Source of the DNA: Diploscapter coronatus
Lineage: Eukaryota > Nematoda > Chromadorea > Rhabditida > Rhabditidae
Assembly (NCBI GenBank): GCA_964036155.1
Contig: OZ038422.1
Coordinates: 20,607,201-20,671,200, forward strand
DNA length: 64,000 nucleotides
Reading direction: 5' to 3'
Both the position numbers and the translations under genes were made by a program. The notes under the pieces were generated by a model that was not told the origin of the DNA, did not search any database, and worked only from the letters and a program-made list of their open reading frames with translations. Of this stretch, positions 11,315-24,200 are shown piece by piece (the first letter of the stretch is position 1; each line of letters begins with the position of its first letter).

Positions 11315-14300
11315 TTAGAAATTAATAGCGCCAATTATGCGACCTTGTGCAATAATAAATTCATCATTTTCGTTTAGCTAACAATCAATATCGGCCAGAA
11401 TAATATCGCTGAAATAGTCGACTTTTATAAGGAAAATATTTTCTGACTTACATTTTGATTAAAACCCGTAGTGTATGGCGCCGGTCCTCCTCCGCTGTGA
11501 TTCCTGCCGTTCCTCTGTCCGCTTCCACTTCCCGAACTTCCGCTGCTGCCTGTTGGCTGACTCGACGGTGAGTGGTTATTCATATTCCAATACGAACCAT
11601 ATAGTGATGTTCGATTCTGAGTTAAAATCCATAAGTTGCATAAAATAATTAGATTTCATGGCACCAGCAATGTTCATCAAAGTTGATAGTTTTGCAAATG
11701 CTTTTTCAACAAAAAAGTGAAGTTATAATAAGGAATGCAAACTGTAAATCACGAACCTTGTTCAAAATTAGTGGAAGACCCAAATTGAAAGCGCTGATTA
11801 CGATAATCAAGTAAAAATACGCTAAGATCCTCGCGAATAGCTTCGCAGATTGACTATGAGCTTCCTTTTGCTGCTGCGAATAATGACATTGTCACTCCAA
11901 GCTTCCGAAATGTAAGCTACTTTTTAATTTTGTTGAACATCGTAACGTGAATAGTTGAAATTCGGAGTCAAACTGCAGAGGTATTCAGGAGCTTGAGTGT
12001 TTTCTGACTTGATTATTGTAATCAGCGTGCTCTATTTGGACTACCGACCAATTTTGAGTAGGATCCGTGGTTTACAGTTTACATTTCTTACGAAAAACAA
12101 TTCAGTCTCTTTCGATAGAATCTTCGTATCAAAGTTAAAATATTGCATAAAACTCATAGAAAACATTGTTATCTGTCCAAGTGATTTTCGAGTCTGTGAT
12201 ACACTCAAAGGCTATACGGAAAGTGTATGATTTAAAAAGTTGCAAGTTATTTTATAAAATGAAAATTTGTATAACTAGTACCTGTCCATAAGCATTCATT
12301 TCACTACTCAATCTGGCAGCCTTTTCTAGATGATCTTCATAGGGGTCCATGTTATTCGAAGGATTTCTCGTTTTGAAATTATAGGCAGTCGGTCGTACTG
12401 CATAAGTTGGACCGTAGATTTCACGCAATTGAGCTTCGGTTGTCCTATTTCATCAGGAATAAAACTTGTAACTTCATAAAAAATTTACCTCTTCTTGCAA
12501 CAAACTACAGAAGCAATCAGACACAACAAGATAAGCCAAACAGCAACGATTCCGGTTGGAATAATTATTGCTAGTTCTGAAAAATTAAGTCAAATAATTT
12601 AAGAACGATTTTTAGATAGAAATGGGAATTTGTTAAATTCATACTAATCCGAAACATGAAAATATCATGTCATATTTAGAAGAAAACCTGTATGGTCTAT
12701 TTTTCCACATTATTTCGTCGAATGTTGCAATAATTCAAACACGCTAATTCGCGATTTTAAGGAAAATAAAATAAACTGTCTTACTTGCGGCGTGATGTTC
12801 TTGTTTGTCCCCAGTAGCGACGACGGGAGGCGTCGTTGCAGCGGTCACTATTTGGGGTGGAAGTCGCTTTTTGGGAGCTGCTGTTGTCGGCTTTGTTCGA
12901 AGAATCTAAAATTCGTCAATTTTAGAGTTTCTTTAATCATGAGAAACTACCTTTGGAGAAGTGGTGAGCACTTGAATTGCACGAGTTGTCGTTATGACTT
13001 CTTCAGTTATTGGTTCAAGAGAATCCAGAGTCTGAATTCATAAGTTTTTGAAAAGTTATTTTTCCCGAGTTACTTCTTGTTCCTCGACCTTTCCAACGAC
13101 GATCGTTTCTGGATCAGGTTCGGGCATTCGGGTCGAAGGCATCTTATGCATCTGAAAATGTTCAATAATAACTTTTTCCCTATATTTTCTTTCTAAATTT
13201 CTTTTCATGAGCATATATTGGAATTGGTTTCGCAAGAAATCAAGATTGAAACTACAGCCAATTAGGGATATCGAGAATTCATATCTAGCGAAAGCTTTTT
13301 CTCCTTTGAAATTAATGAAGAACATCTAACCCTATGGGTGGTTTCTTCGAACGAATCGCTGAATGTGGGGAAAGTGGATTCAGTGGTCGGTTGAATTGTT
13401 GTCGTGAATTCAGAGGCTGTAGTAGTCTGTCTGTGCTGCAGCTGCGGCTGCGTCGCGTGTCTATCGATGGGAGAAACTGTCGACTTCTGACTGCTTTCGT
13501 CTGTCGAAAAGTCTGGCAGAGGACGGGATCGACTTAGGGGTTGAGTTTTCTTCGAGCCCTGAAGATTGTAATATTTAGAAATGATGATTGGATATTTTCA
13601 TGCATTTATTGCAGAAAGAAAGTCTCAGTACGCTCAAAAAGCCGGGGTTTGTAAAGATATTTTCAAAGTTCCGAGCTAGACGATAGGCGCAATAATAAGA
13701 GAAATGAGAAGAAAATTTCCTCACTTTCTTATTATCGACGAAAATTTCAGGAATAACAGTGACGAAGGGAGGGAATGTGGCTTCAAATGCGTCAGGCCCG
13801 ATCGCTTCGAAATCTTCGTCTGACAGAGACACCAATGGTCTGAAATTCAAATTTCATAACTTTAAAGATGTTCTTTTCAAGTTTCGTACTTGTGTGGAGT
13901 GCTTCCAAATTGTGGTCGCGGTTTCTGCCTGTTTGCATTCTTCGCGTTCGGACGGGCCTAGAATATTTTGACTTCAGGAATTTCTTCCGAAAATGATATT
14001 TCACATTTCCAGCCTGTCCCTTTGGCTTCTCAACGAATGTGGGTTTGATTGTTCGAGGGAATTCGAAGTCGGGTGGCAGCATCAAGGATTCTGACTTCTC
14101 GTTCAGATTGGCTCGCGCATCTGGTAGGCGGTTCGCTAAATAGCAATCAAATGATGTTCCTTCATAATCATTATTTTCTTACAAATATATTTCTGAGTTG
14201 TGGTTGCTGGCTGAAGACGATCACAATAAGGAGGAGCCAGACTTTCCTTAGGACACGAATGAACTGATGATTCATCTGAAATCGTTTTATGATGAATACA

Positions 14301-17300
14301 CATATTTCATATTTTGAACAAATACTTGGTTGGTAGCACTTTCTTCTCTGAGTGCGTGCAAATTTTCTACGAATTAGTTCAATTCTTGAGTTGAAGAAAA
14401 GTCTTGCGACATTGCGTTTTTATTTTTCTACAGAGACATGCTGACCCGATAGGACTGAAAACATACAAACATATTCCAAATTGTATGCCCTAAATATCCT
14501 TAAATTTTAAACCGGATTCGGCTTATTCTGGAATAACGGAAAATTTTCTCCAGTTTCATTGTTAATTTCTTTCATTTTCACATATCCGGGAATTTTAAAA
14601 AAATCAGCTCTTTCAAAATAAATCGAATCCGTTTAAAATTTAAGGATATTTAGGACATACAATTTGGAATATGTTTGCAAATTTTCGGCCTGATCAGTTC
14701 AGTGTAGATCTGTCGAAAAAATGGAAATTTAGTGTCGCAAAGCCTTTTCCTCAACCCAATGTTGTTTCAAATACGTGAAGTGCATTTTCACGTCTAAACG
14801 ATATTTCTTGCCCATTCTTTTCGTTTTGAGAAGATTCGCTCAATAATAGAATAAAAGTACTCGTATCCAGATAAACGAACCGATTCTGTAAATCCAAACT
14901 CCAGGTTGCTTGACATTGGACAGAGTCGCGAGTTGAGACATTCCTGCTGTCCCTGAGCCTGGAAGCAATATAGAACTCTGGGCTTCGCCAGATAGAATTC
15001 CAGACTAAACAAGATATTGACTATTGTTATTATTGAAATCATTGAATGTCTGCACCTCAGCAGTATCTCCCCATGGCACGTCTTTGTAGAGCAATTGCAC
15101 AAATGTCTTTGGCTTTTGTTGCGAGTCAACTCCGCCGATCAGCACTGTTTGCAGGTTGTTGCCCTTCTGGAAAGAAGAATTGCCTCTTGCCATATTTAGT
15201 TTATGTTATGATGAAAAAGCATTAAGATCGTGGACAGCCAAAGTCTTATTTCCTAGAAATCCCAGAAAGAAAAAGTGTGCCCATTCTAATCAAAATAAAA
15301 TGAAGCAATAATTTCCTACCGTGGATGTCTGTCCATTAGTGACATTATCGAGAGTGACAATGACAGCGCTCTGTGCGAGGAAATCAGTGTCTCCGTACTG
15401 GGTGTTGATGCTTCGAGTCAGTCTGTCCAATGTTTCGCTGTCTAGAAGAGTTGAATAGTTCTTAGAGTTATCTTTGTAAACTTGCCAGTGATTTCCTTGA
15501 CAGTCATCTTGCCACTCCCCCTGTCCATGTCGATGTCTGCATAGAACGGGGCAATTGCCTCGATTCCACTCATCTCTGACAGACTCTTCATGTCATTCGG
15601 CAGCTCGCTTATTCCAATCAGTCCAGTTGTTGAGAGCTAAAAACTGTCCATAATTCAGTGACTAATTTCATAGTTCTTCCTATTTCTTCGTAAGTACGAA
15701 ACAAGATACAAATTTTGACAGAATCGTAATAGAATTCACAAAAATCCTGAAATCTTATATTTTTCTCAATCGTAATAATGTTCTGATATTCAATAAATCG
15801 TGGTGATGAACAACATTATAATAGGAGAGTTCGTACCGTGATTTTGTCTTGAACTTTTCCGAATATATTCAGAGGATGTTTGAGTTGCCAGTCCAATCGA
15901 GCTGCTCTGGCTTTCGGCAGAATGTGGTGATTCTCGTTTGGAAGCAGGAAGGACAAGGAGCACTCTTTGATTCCGTCTCCTGAACAATTACCTTGAAATT
16001 ATTATTTTCTTGTATTTTGCAACCCGAATAGCCACTTTTGCAGCTACAAAAGAATTTTCCAGGAGTGTTGGTGCAGACAGCGTTTGGATGGCAAGTTCTT
16101 GGCTGCGCGCATTCGTCGATGTCTTTGCACATTTTATAGCCGTCTCCTTGGAATCCAGAAAGGCAACGACATCTGAACTCTTGCATTTATTCCCACTCAT
16201 TTATTCGTTCTTTACCGTTGCGAAGGTTCCCCACATCGATCGTAATCTTCAAATGACAATGCATTTGGAGCACACTTCTTGCTGCTCGATTTCTGCGACT
16301 TGCATTCGGGGGATCCTGAAACAAGACATGTACATCATCTTCTTCCTAGCGAATATGAAAATTTAGACGATATTTGAACGAAATTGGATGAATTGGAATT
16401 GATTTTTGCATAGCTCTGATTCAGTATCAGCATGTATAAAAATCGCCAGATAAAATTGTCTTCTTTAGAAACAATTTCAATAATAATCGTAGATGACTAC
16501 CGATTAAAAGACAAATGTATTCTGATAGTCTTAGAGCATGGGAGATCAGCTACAAAATCAATTTTCACGCATTAAATTGCCTCACTTGTCTGACAATTGC
16601 TCCCGATCCAACAGGTAGTGCAGCCTCCCTTCTGGCATTCCCCAGTCACTGGATGACAGGCCCCAAGCTCTGTGCATCTGCAGCAGCCTTCGCAATCCAC
16701 TCCAAATTCGCCCTTGCCACACTCTAAAAATCAGCAAATAGCCATCGTTAAAAATGATAAGCTAACCTTCATCGCAAGTATTTCCCTTTATGCCAGCTTT
16801 GCATCGAATTATCTTGTTCTGCGAAAATTCGAACATCCATTCTCCTAAAATATATGTAATATCATATTCAGTCAACTTATGAAATTGTATCGTATTGGCA
16901 GCTATAATTTCACAGAGTGCGCAATAACGAATTTATGCAGTTCATATAAAAAAAAGACTCGCTTCAAACATTGACAGAAATTATTCTGTCACTTCGTCAA
17001 ATGGATACTGCACAATTTGTTAGTAGTAAAAATAAACTCTTAAACTATAATCGAACTCATTCAACTAACCCGGAATTCCTGTGTTGCCGTACTCCTCCAA
17101 GAACATGATATTTCCAGTTCCAGAAGTGTGCAGAGCGAAATGAGTCTTGCCATCGCCTTTGTTGAATCCAGCCTACACAAATTGCGTCGTTTATTTCAAT
17201 CTTGCTATAATATTTTCAATTTATTTTTTTCCAATTCCAAATGCAAGATGGGTTTGCAGATTTGAAGGGAATGAAAGAGTGAAGGAATGTGTTGAAATCT

Positions 17301-20300
17301 CGATTTGCCTGGATTTCTTCGACTTCTTCAATTCTCAGTTCAATCTAATGGATTGCTGCATTTGCGTTGGCCCCTCTCCGTCTGCTTAGAAAGAGATTGT
17401 TTGAATGCAGTCGGAGTAGATAAAATCAAACGGAAGACCAGATATATGCAGGGAGGGGACGGGAATACATGAAATCCCTTTCGCTCAACAATGGCCAATC
17501 TCATGCACATATCTTCATCCCTTCATCCTCCCATTCTTATCGGGAATTATTACCCACAAATCGCGGATTTACAAGTCGAAAGTGAATTAATCCATAGATG
17601 TAGTAACAGATCGGGCCGTTATAAAATCAGCAGAGCAATGAAATTATAACAATGAAAAGTTCCACTTCCGATTTGTAGGTGAAAGAGGATTTCCGGTATT
17701 CAAGACCCGTAATCCTTACCTCAGCTCCCTGCGTCCATCCAATGTTACTGTAGATGAAGTTCGCGAACGTGCCGTTTTCAGTAACGAATATGGCCGCTTG
17801 AAAAGTGTTCGTGTTCTGAAATAATGAAGTCCCGCTACATAAATGAAATGATACCGAAAACGTTGAAAGTTCACTCAGTCCTGTTCATTAACGAAGGCCT
17901 TTTTTGCCCGCGAAACCTTTGTAAACTTTGACGATTTCTGGAATGGTGAGCGAGGAAAAGAGTCCCCTACTATTTTGGCCAATACCATATTTCGATGTTA
18001 GCCGCCTTATTAGTCGCCATTTTTGACTCCCCGCTTTTTATGCGGTAAAAAATATTATTCTGCCCCAAAATTTTGATACAGACGGAGGAATTTCTCCCTC
18101 CAGAAAAAAGAAGCCAGCAAAAGAGAGTAGAATGCCACGCCGTTTGGAATATTTCTTTGTGATACACATATTTCGAGGGTAAAGGAAGGCGTGGCCTGCC
18201 TTCGTTAATGAGTAGGACTGTATGAAGTTATAGTAAAATCAAAATGCATAATTATGGCTAACTGTGCTTTTTTCAATTAGAAATTAGCCTGGAATGCATA
18301 GATTTTCAAAATAAAAGAAAAATCTCGAATCTGTCGCATTATTTCATTATCACAATAGAATCGAAGTAAAAATCGCCTACCTCATCAGGCAAAGCAGCAG
18401 CTCCCACAGGCTGCATCTTCTCCCACGTGACCAGCAGAGCAGATACGACTTTCAGATTCTTGTCGTATTGGAATCGAATCTCTGCCTGTCCTCTTTCCAG
18501 AACTCGGCCTTCTGAAACAATCAAATTGGAAATCTACCTATTCAATTCCTTTTTCTTCTTCTTCTTCTTACTTGTAATTTCCCGATAATAGACATTTCCG
18601 CCGTTTCTGAGGTCGTTTCGATTCCAGAAAGGAGCAATCAATTTGAGCCCTTCGCTCGGCAGAACACTCGCTTTGTAGGTGCGGGAAGATTGGTCAAAGC
18701 CAATACCACCATTTGAGAGAATCTACAAATAATGTTTAAAAAAAAGAAGATAATCTTTCAAAACTGCAAATAAACTCAAATTTAGATAAGAGTATTGGGT
18801 TCTTCCATATTTTTTCGTCTTAAAAGTAAAATATTGTCATAATATCATGAAATTTCAATAAAGTCGATAAATGTATGAGTACATGATTGTGAGTTACCTA
18901 GCATATGTAACTCCATTAACTTTAAAACTATGATTATGAGTTCTTTAAGGAATCCGATAATAAACATGGAAAAATATTATCGGGCAATCGAGTATTTTTA
19001 ACTTCTTCGACATATCCACGAAGATCAACTTCGAACATTGCAATTGGTTACAAAATAAGTTGATGTAATACTTACATAAAGTGTGAGAAATTCTTCGCCG
19101 AAAAACACGATCGGATTTGTCAGGTCTATCTGAAAGTATTTCTTGAATAAAATTTTCGAATTATTGGATTGTTCCAACCCTCTGTCCGATGTCGAGTGAT
19201 TTGGGCAATTGAACGTCTCCCGCAGCAATTCCATACTCGTAAAGTCGACTAGAAAACAGCGGTGCTGTCACCTAAATTCACGGTTTCCAAATCATTTCAT
19301 CATTCCAAAGAGTATGTAATGTCGTATCTTTGATCCTTAAATTCCCTGTCCAACAGTAATTTTCATGTCAGTCAGACTTTCTCTTCTTGTCTTGTCTTGG
19401 CTAATTTTCCCTTTCAGCTGTCATTCCATGACAAATTCACCGGTTCCGCTATTTCACTTTTCAGATTTGAAACAGACGTTTCGTTCAAATTATGTATTTT
19501 TTCTATGATTTGTGGATACATTTAAATTCTTGATCTGAACATTTTCGTTGCAAATGAAAAGGATTGAATAGAAAGGAATAATTACATGAAAGTCAGTCAG
19601 AAGAATCATTGCATAATTTGCAGCCAATATACCTTGACCCTGTTGGCAGATTCGCGTGAGAAATTGGCGCAATAAATTTTGAACGAGAAATTCTGCAGAA
19701 CTCTATTCATTCTTTTGCAATTTCCCCAAATATTCGCAGACCAATTTTCGTGACTTCGGAACGAAACCCGAGTAGAGAAATGAGCAGAGCTGAAGTGGAG
19801 GACAGGGATGTTTGCAAAGTTTGCAAATTAGCATGACACGAGAAATGGGGAAAGACAATGAGCAATGTTCAGGCGACAAGTACTGTATTCGTTTGCTAGA
19901 GTATTCTTATGCATCCGTGCTGTGTAATAAAAAATCGAATATAGATCTTTGTAATGTAATTGCTAACATTTCTAAGATCAGTGCTAACGAGTTTAAAGTA
20001 ATTTCCAGCTAGATAGTTACTAACGTTATTGCTGAACTGAAAGAGAAAATATCATCATCTAAATTCCAAAATTCGTTCCCTACAAAAATATTTCCAAGTG
20101 TTTCCTATGAAAAACTGTCCAATGACGAGATAATAGCCCGTTATAAAAACTATTAAACATCTGCTGGTCTACTATTCACGCAGAATTCTCAATATGTTCA
20201 AAATCAGAATTCAATCTCGAAAATGTTCAAATTCCTCCAAATTTGCACTAATTTCCTTTCCAGATTCAGATTTTCCTGCTCTTTGCGTTCATCTTGCAAT

Positions 20301-21269
20301 TCTATGTGAGAAGAGGATTGGTAATGCATATGGAAAAGAGGAAGAAATTGGACAGAGATTGTGCAAATGAAGAGAGAAACAAGAAAAAGAGACAATAAAG
20401 AGAAGCCTGTTCAATCATGACCTCAATAATAAAAACGAGCGAACAGACACACACACTTTGCGCACATAGACGGGGGAAGCTGCATGAATTATGAGAAAAG
20501 AATGAATAAATATGCAAAGTGAATCAACACTAAATGAGAAATTAGTATAATTGCTGTATGACAATGAGAAAATCGTCCAACCTGAATGCTGATCTCCTTT
20601 GGCTGTCCGAGAGCCTGTCGAATGCCCCTCTTTCGGCTTATCGAGCTGTTCACGGATTCCAGAGCTTCTAATTTGTCTAGCTCGATTTCACGCTGAAATT
20701 TCAACGCTAATTTTATCTAAAGAAAAAAGTTTGTTATCTGAAATTTAGTAACAATGCCGCCAAAAGAAAACTTCTAAATGGAAAAATAACGAACAATAGT
20801 CCTCGAATTTTTTGGTAAGTGTAAATTTCAACTCAAAATAGATGAGAATTTTTAACACCAGGCATTGTGTCAGTGTGGCATAAAAAAAACTCTGCAAAAG
20901 ATGTTTTCGCATATTCTCAAAAAAGGATCATTGAAAGGAAGCAAACGAAAGCATATAAATTTTAATTATAAGAACGTGGAGAGCGTAATTTTTAAATTGG
21001 CGTAAAAATGACTTATATCATTGAAACGTCGTTAATAGGTTGACTGTGAATACACAACTTGCGCTATTTACTGTTTCAAATTTTACGTCTTTTTCACAAT
21101 AATGTTAATGAGATAATAAATATGCCCTGACAAACCGATAAAACCTTACCTCGATTCGCAATCGCGTCGCAATTCGTTCGGGATCGAGTCGCATAGCTGA
21201 GAGACAGGTAGGTAGCAGCAGCAGTGGCAGAAGGACGAAACCTCCTGCCCACCACGGGGGAGCACCCAT
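11315..21269 (-). CDS. dex-1: DEX-1-like membrane protein: two nidogen (NIDO) domains, EGF repeats, Ser/Thr-rich stalk, membrane segment
   Basis: Thirty exons, 3486 nt, 1161 aa: 21269-21150, 20692-20582, 19271-19179, 19129-19076, 18722-18572, 18511-18381, 17815-17720, 17172-17070, 16844-16767, 16723-16586, 16315-16216, 16172-16024, 15979-15837, 15636-15486, 15441-15320, 15166-15056, 15004-14881, 14275-14183, 14135-14005, 13957-13890, 13839-13725, 13558-13331, 13151-13074, 13031-12951, 12905-12785, 12576-12489, 12444-12282, 11873-11757, 11616-11452, 11377-11315. Signal peptide (LLPLLLLPTCLSA), NIDO 1 about residues 78-290 (LYEYGIAAGD, APFWNRND, NFIYSNIGW), Cys-rich and calcium-binding EGF modules about 290-445 (DIDECAQPRTCHPNAVC), NIDO 2 about 450-660 (IAPFYADIDM, PGVWIYR), Ser/Thr-rich stalk, membrane helix near 964-992 (IVAVWLILLCLIASVVCC). 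In C. elegans DEX-1 is an adhesion protein for dendrite anchoring and epithelia. The intron after exon 14 uses a GC donor (15485-15484). Confidence 0.9.
11757..11873 (-). other. Frame-neutral exon of the dex-1-like gene with a second hydrophobic segment
   Basis: Exon 28 is 117 nt with phase 0 on both sides, so the reading frame is kept with or without it. It encodes a strongly hydrophobic run (FARILAYFYLIIVISAF then NLGLPLIL) behind the predicted cytoplasmic part. If included, the C-terminus might return to the outside or dip into the membrane. It could be an alternative cassette. Its splice sites (TTCGCAG acceptor, GTTCGT donor) are acceptable. Confidence 0.65.
14397..14748. mobile_element. 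Foldback MITE in a dex-1 intron
   Basis: Inverted repeat of about 350 bp in the intron between exons at 14881 and 14275. Outer arms are GAAAAGTCTTGCGACA and GAAAAGGCTTTGCGACA on the other strand. The inner arms match closely (ACATATTCCAAATTGTATG, then CCTTAAATTTTAAA). No coding capacity. Confidence 0.8.
17876..18220. mobile_element. Foldback MITE in a dex-1 intron
   Basis: About 345 bp with inverted ends CAGTCCTGTTCATTAACGAA and, on the other strand, CAGTCCTACTCATTAACGAA, both followed by GGC. The right end abuts TA, as for Tc1/mariner-type insertions. No open frame of note. Confidence 0.8.
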
Positions 21270-24200
21270 CTTGAAACAACACTAATTTGAACGAGATGAT
21301 AATAATGAATGTGATAAAATATACGAGAACGAACGAATGATAAAAAAGAACGATATTCAGAGAAATTCTGAAATAGGAATGGAACTAGGCGTCCAGCAGA
21401 AGAGATTTTGTACGTAGAATTATTTCTGGCCTGGTGCACTTTACCAGTTTGGCCGTCATTTTCGCAGATCCAATAAGGAAGAAAATGAAACATTGTAAAT
21501 GAAAGTGAATTTTCCTAGATAAAATTAGTGACCTACACACAGTAAATAGTAGATTGATAGAAGGTTGCTTCATGCTCATATGTCTGAAAATAGTTCAAGC
21601 TTAAAAGATTCTGACTGAAATAAAGTTGGCGCATTCTTAGAAAGATGGGAAAAATTGACAATTTTTACAAATATGGATGAATTATTTCCCAAAATTATAA
21701 AGAATATGAAATACGATATATGATAGGATTTTCTGATCAGCCTAATAACAAGTACAAGTTAAGGTAAATTCGGCAAGACAAGGAAATAGGGAAGGAGTAG
21801 AGGAAGTAGCTGAAGAATAAAGCGTTGCACAAAGTTTCAGCCAAAACCGAAGCCGCAGGCGATGTGTCCACGTAAATAGAATAACGGTAAATGTTGCTCA
21901 AATAAAAATAGGTAAATAAAATGGGAACGGATGGTTTGGGCTAGGTTAAGGTAAAGGGAAGAAGGGAAGCTAGAGAAGCTAGATAAAGAGAGGACGGGAA
22001 AGGGAGGAACGGTTTGGGTTACATGGCAGAAAGAGAGAGACAGAAATTGTAGAAGAGACACACAATGGGAGGGGAGGAATAAAGCTGATTTGCATAGAAG
22101 GTGTTTAGGTCAACTCTAAGCCTGACAGCCAGAAAGACAGAGAATAGGTCATAGTGGGGCAGAGGCAGATATTTGAGTAGTATTGACAGGTAGAGAACAA
22201 CAGAAAAGGTGATCGATATTACTGCATGAAATCCCACGAAGTAAGGATAAAACCGCAATTCAAGGCAATGACGGGAAGGAAGTGCGAGATCTTGAGACTG
22301 CAGCTGCCAAGTACGTCGCTACATTTCGACATCCAAGTAATCTATCCACCCTCTTTACACTTCCGCTCTTCCTCGCTCCCTTCCCAATTCTCATTCAATC
22401 TCCTTCTTCCACTTTTTCATAATTTCATTTCGGGTTCAATCTCCTTGTAAACCACTGCTGACATTAGCATATTCGAATTTGTCTGTCTGATCGAAGAGTT
22501 TGCTTGCCTGCCTTCTCGAGGTCGTCCTTTCTCCCCTTCTGTATTCATCAATCTGCCAAGGACAGTTCCCTTTCATCTCATCTCGAATATGACACAGGAG
22601 AGGACTAATTGATTCTTCTTTTAGAAGACAGGAAGGGAGGACGAGACTCGATCGACCGGGTCAAAAGGCAGCAGAAACAGAAACAAGGAAACTGACTGAC
22701 TGACTGAATGAATGAATGACTCCACTGCGTGAATGCACTGCGCAACTGTACTCCCTCAAGTAGCAAAGAGATGAATAAAAATAAACACCTAAATAAGCTG
22801 AGGAATCGATTGAGAGTGAGTAAATTGACACAAATCGGAGAGGGAAAGTTGGAGTTACATTCGAAATGAAATGAATCGAAAGGGAAGTCAGAGTAATGCA
22901 GTCGGAAGGACGGTTACCTAACCAATAAAGAGGATGAATTTTGAATGAATGACTAAACTGGATGTAGGAATGGAATGCCATTGGCAGAATAGAGGAGGTA
23001 GGAAGAAAAGTAACGAGAAGCGGCAAAGGGAAAGGGGAAGGGGAATCGAGGCAGAAGACAGGGGACAATACGGAATACAGACAGAGGGCCAGTCAGGCAG
23101 AAGTTGAAGCTGCAGATTGGAGATGAATGATGAAATGAGGATTGAGGAATGGAATTGGGAATACGGAATACGAGATTGGAGATTCGAAGCAAAGAAGCAG
23201 AAGCTGGGAAGGCAGGGAGGGAGATGCGCTACTCTGATAGGCAATCGGGCAATGGAAAGTGAGAAGACAACTCGACTGAGAATGAAGAAGGAGGGGAAAG
23301 AAGAGATGAGGAGAAAAACGACCCAAACAGGCAGATTGTTGAAATCCCCCGAATGACGTAGACAAACACATAAATCTGTGGAATTCTACACAAATCCGAA
23401 AATTATCCTAAATCCTGAATTCCTCTCTTCAAATATGCGAAATAAAAGGGAGATAGATTGCATGAAATAGAATTATAGAAAATTATGTAGATGAATCAAG
23501 GTTTGAAAATATATCTGGCTAATCTGAAATTTAAAGCGTGAAATCTGAAAGTTGTACGAGTTAATTTTGGCGCAAAGCTTTTGCCACATCCTGTAGGTTT
23601 ACGAGAAATTCAAAACAAACAAAAATAACTGCACTGAAAAGTTATAAAATTACGCTCTGTATCTACCAAAATCGAAATGCTCATTAACAGAATTGATTAA
23701 AAAACTACCGTAATGACATTGAAGTTTTATTTCATGAAGAGCGTTAAACATTGATCAGACCTATGTAAAAGTTCAGTCAAAATTTTCAATAAAAATGTTG
23801 ATTGAAGATCTTACAGTGACATGCGAAAGTTTAGACAATTATGATTATTGATGAAATGGTTCATAACTCGATTTTCACTGAAAAATCCTGAAATTTTTCA
23901 GACTTAAAGATGACATCAAATATCCACAAAAGTTAGTTCATGAAAAGTCCAGAAATAAGTCATTTCAAGTATGACGCATTGCTACAAACTTACGTGTGTC
24001 AGTGCATAGTGTATCGGTTAAATCGCATTTCCAGTTGAATGAAAATTCTCAAAACAATGAATGGGCGAAAACTATTGTCCATTACTGTTGTTCCTACGAA
24101 ATGCAATGTCCATTCATTGGCAGAGTGGAGTTCCGAGCGTAAAGCTATTCATAAACTTCAATTCACCTCATGTGTCTTATAATTTTACGATGTCGAATGG

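Noticed and set aside
15868..16186. EGF exon continuing as one long frame to a stop at 15869
   Set aside because: Reading straight through loses the second NIDO domain. A 44-bp intron (16023-15980) restores DGIKEC and joins NIDO 2.
11315..21269. Nidogen (nid-1) identity for the NIDO/EGF gene
   Set aside because: Two NIDO domains, a Ser/Thr stalk and a membrane helix, with no beta-barrel G2 or YWTD propeller, fit DEX-1 rather than nidogen.
22690..22715. Tetranucleotide run as a CRISPR-like or satellite array
   Set aside because: Only a few units of CTGA/ATGA; ordinary microsatellite.
22019..23371. Several minus-strand open frames of 80-135 codons
   Set aside because: Products are Ser/Phe/Leu/Pro-rich, overlap each other in different frames, and follow from purine-rich plus-strand DNA; no splice sites or domains.
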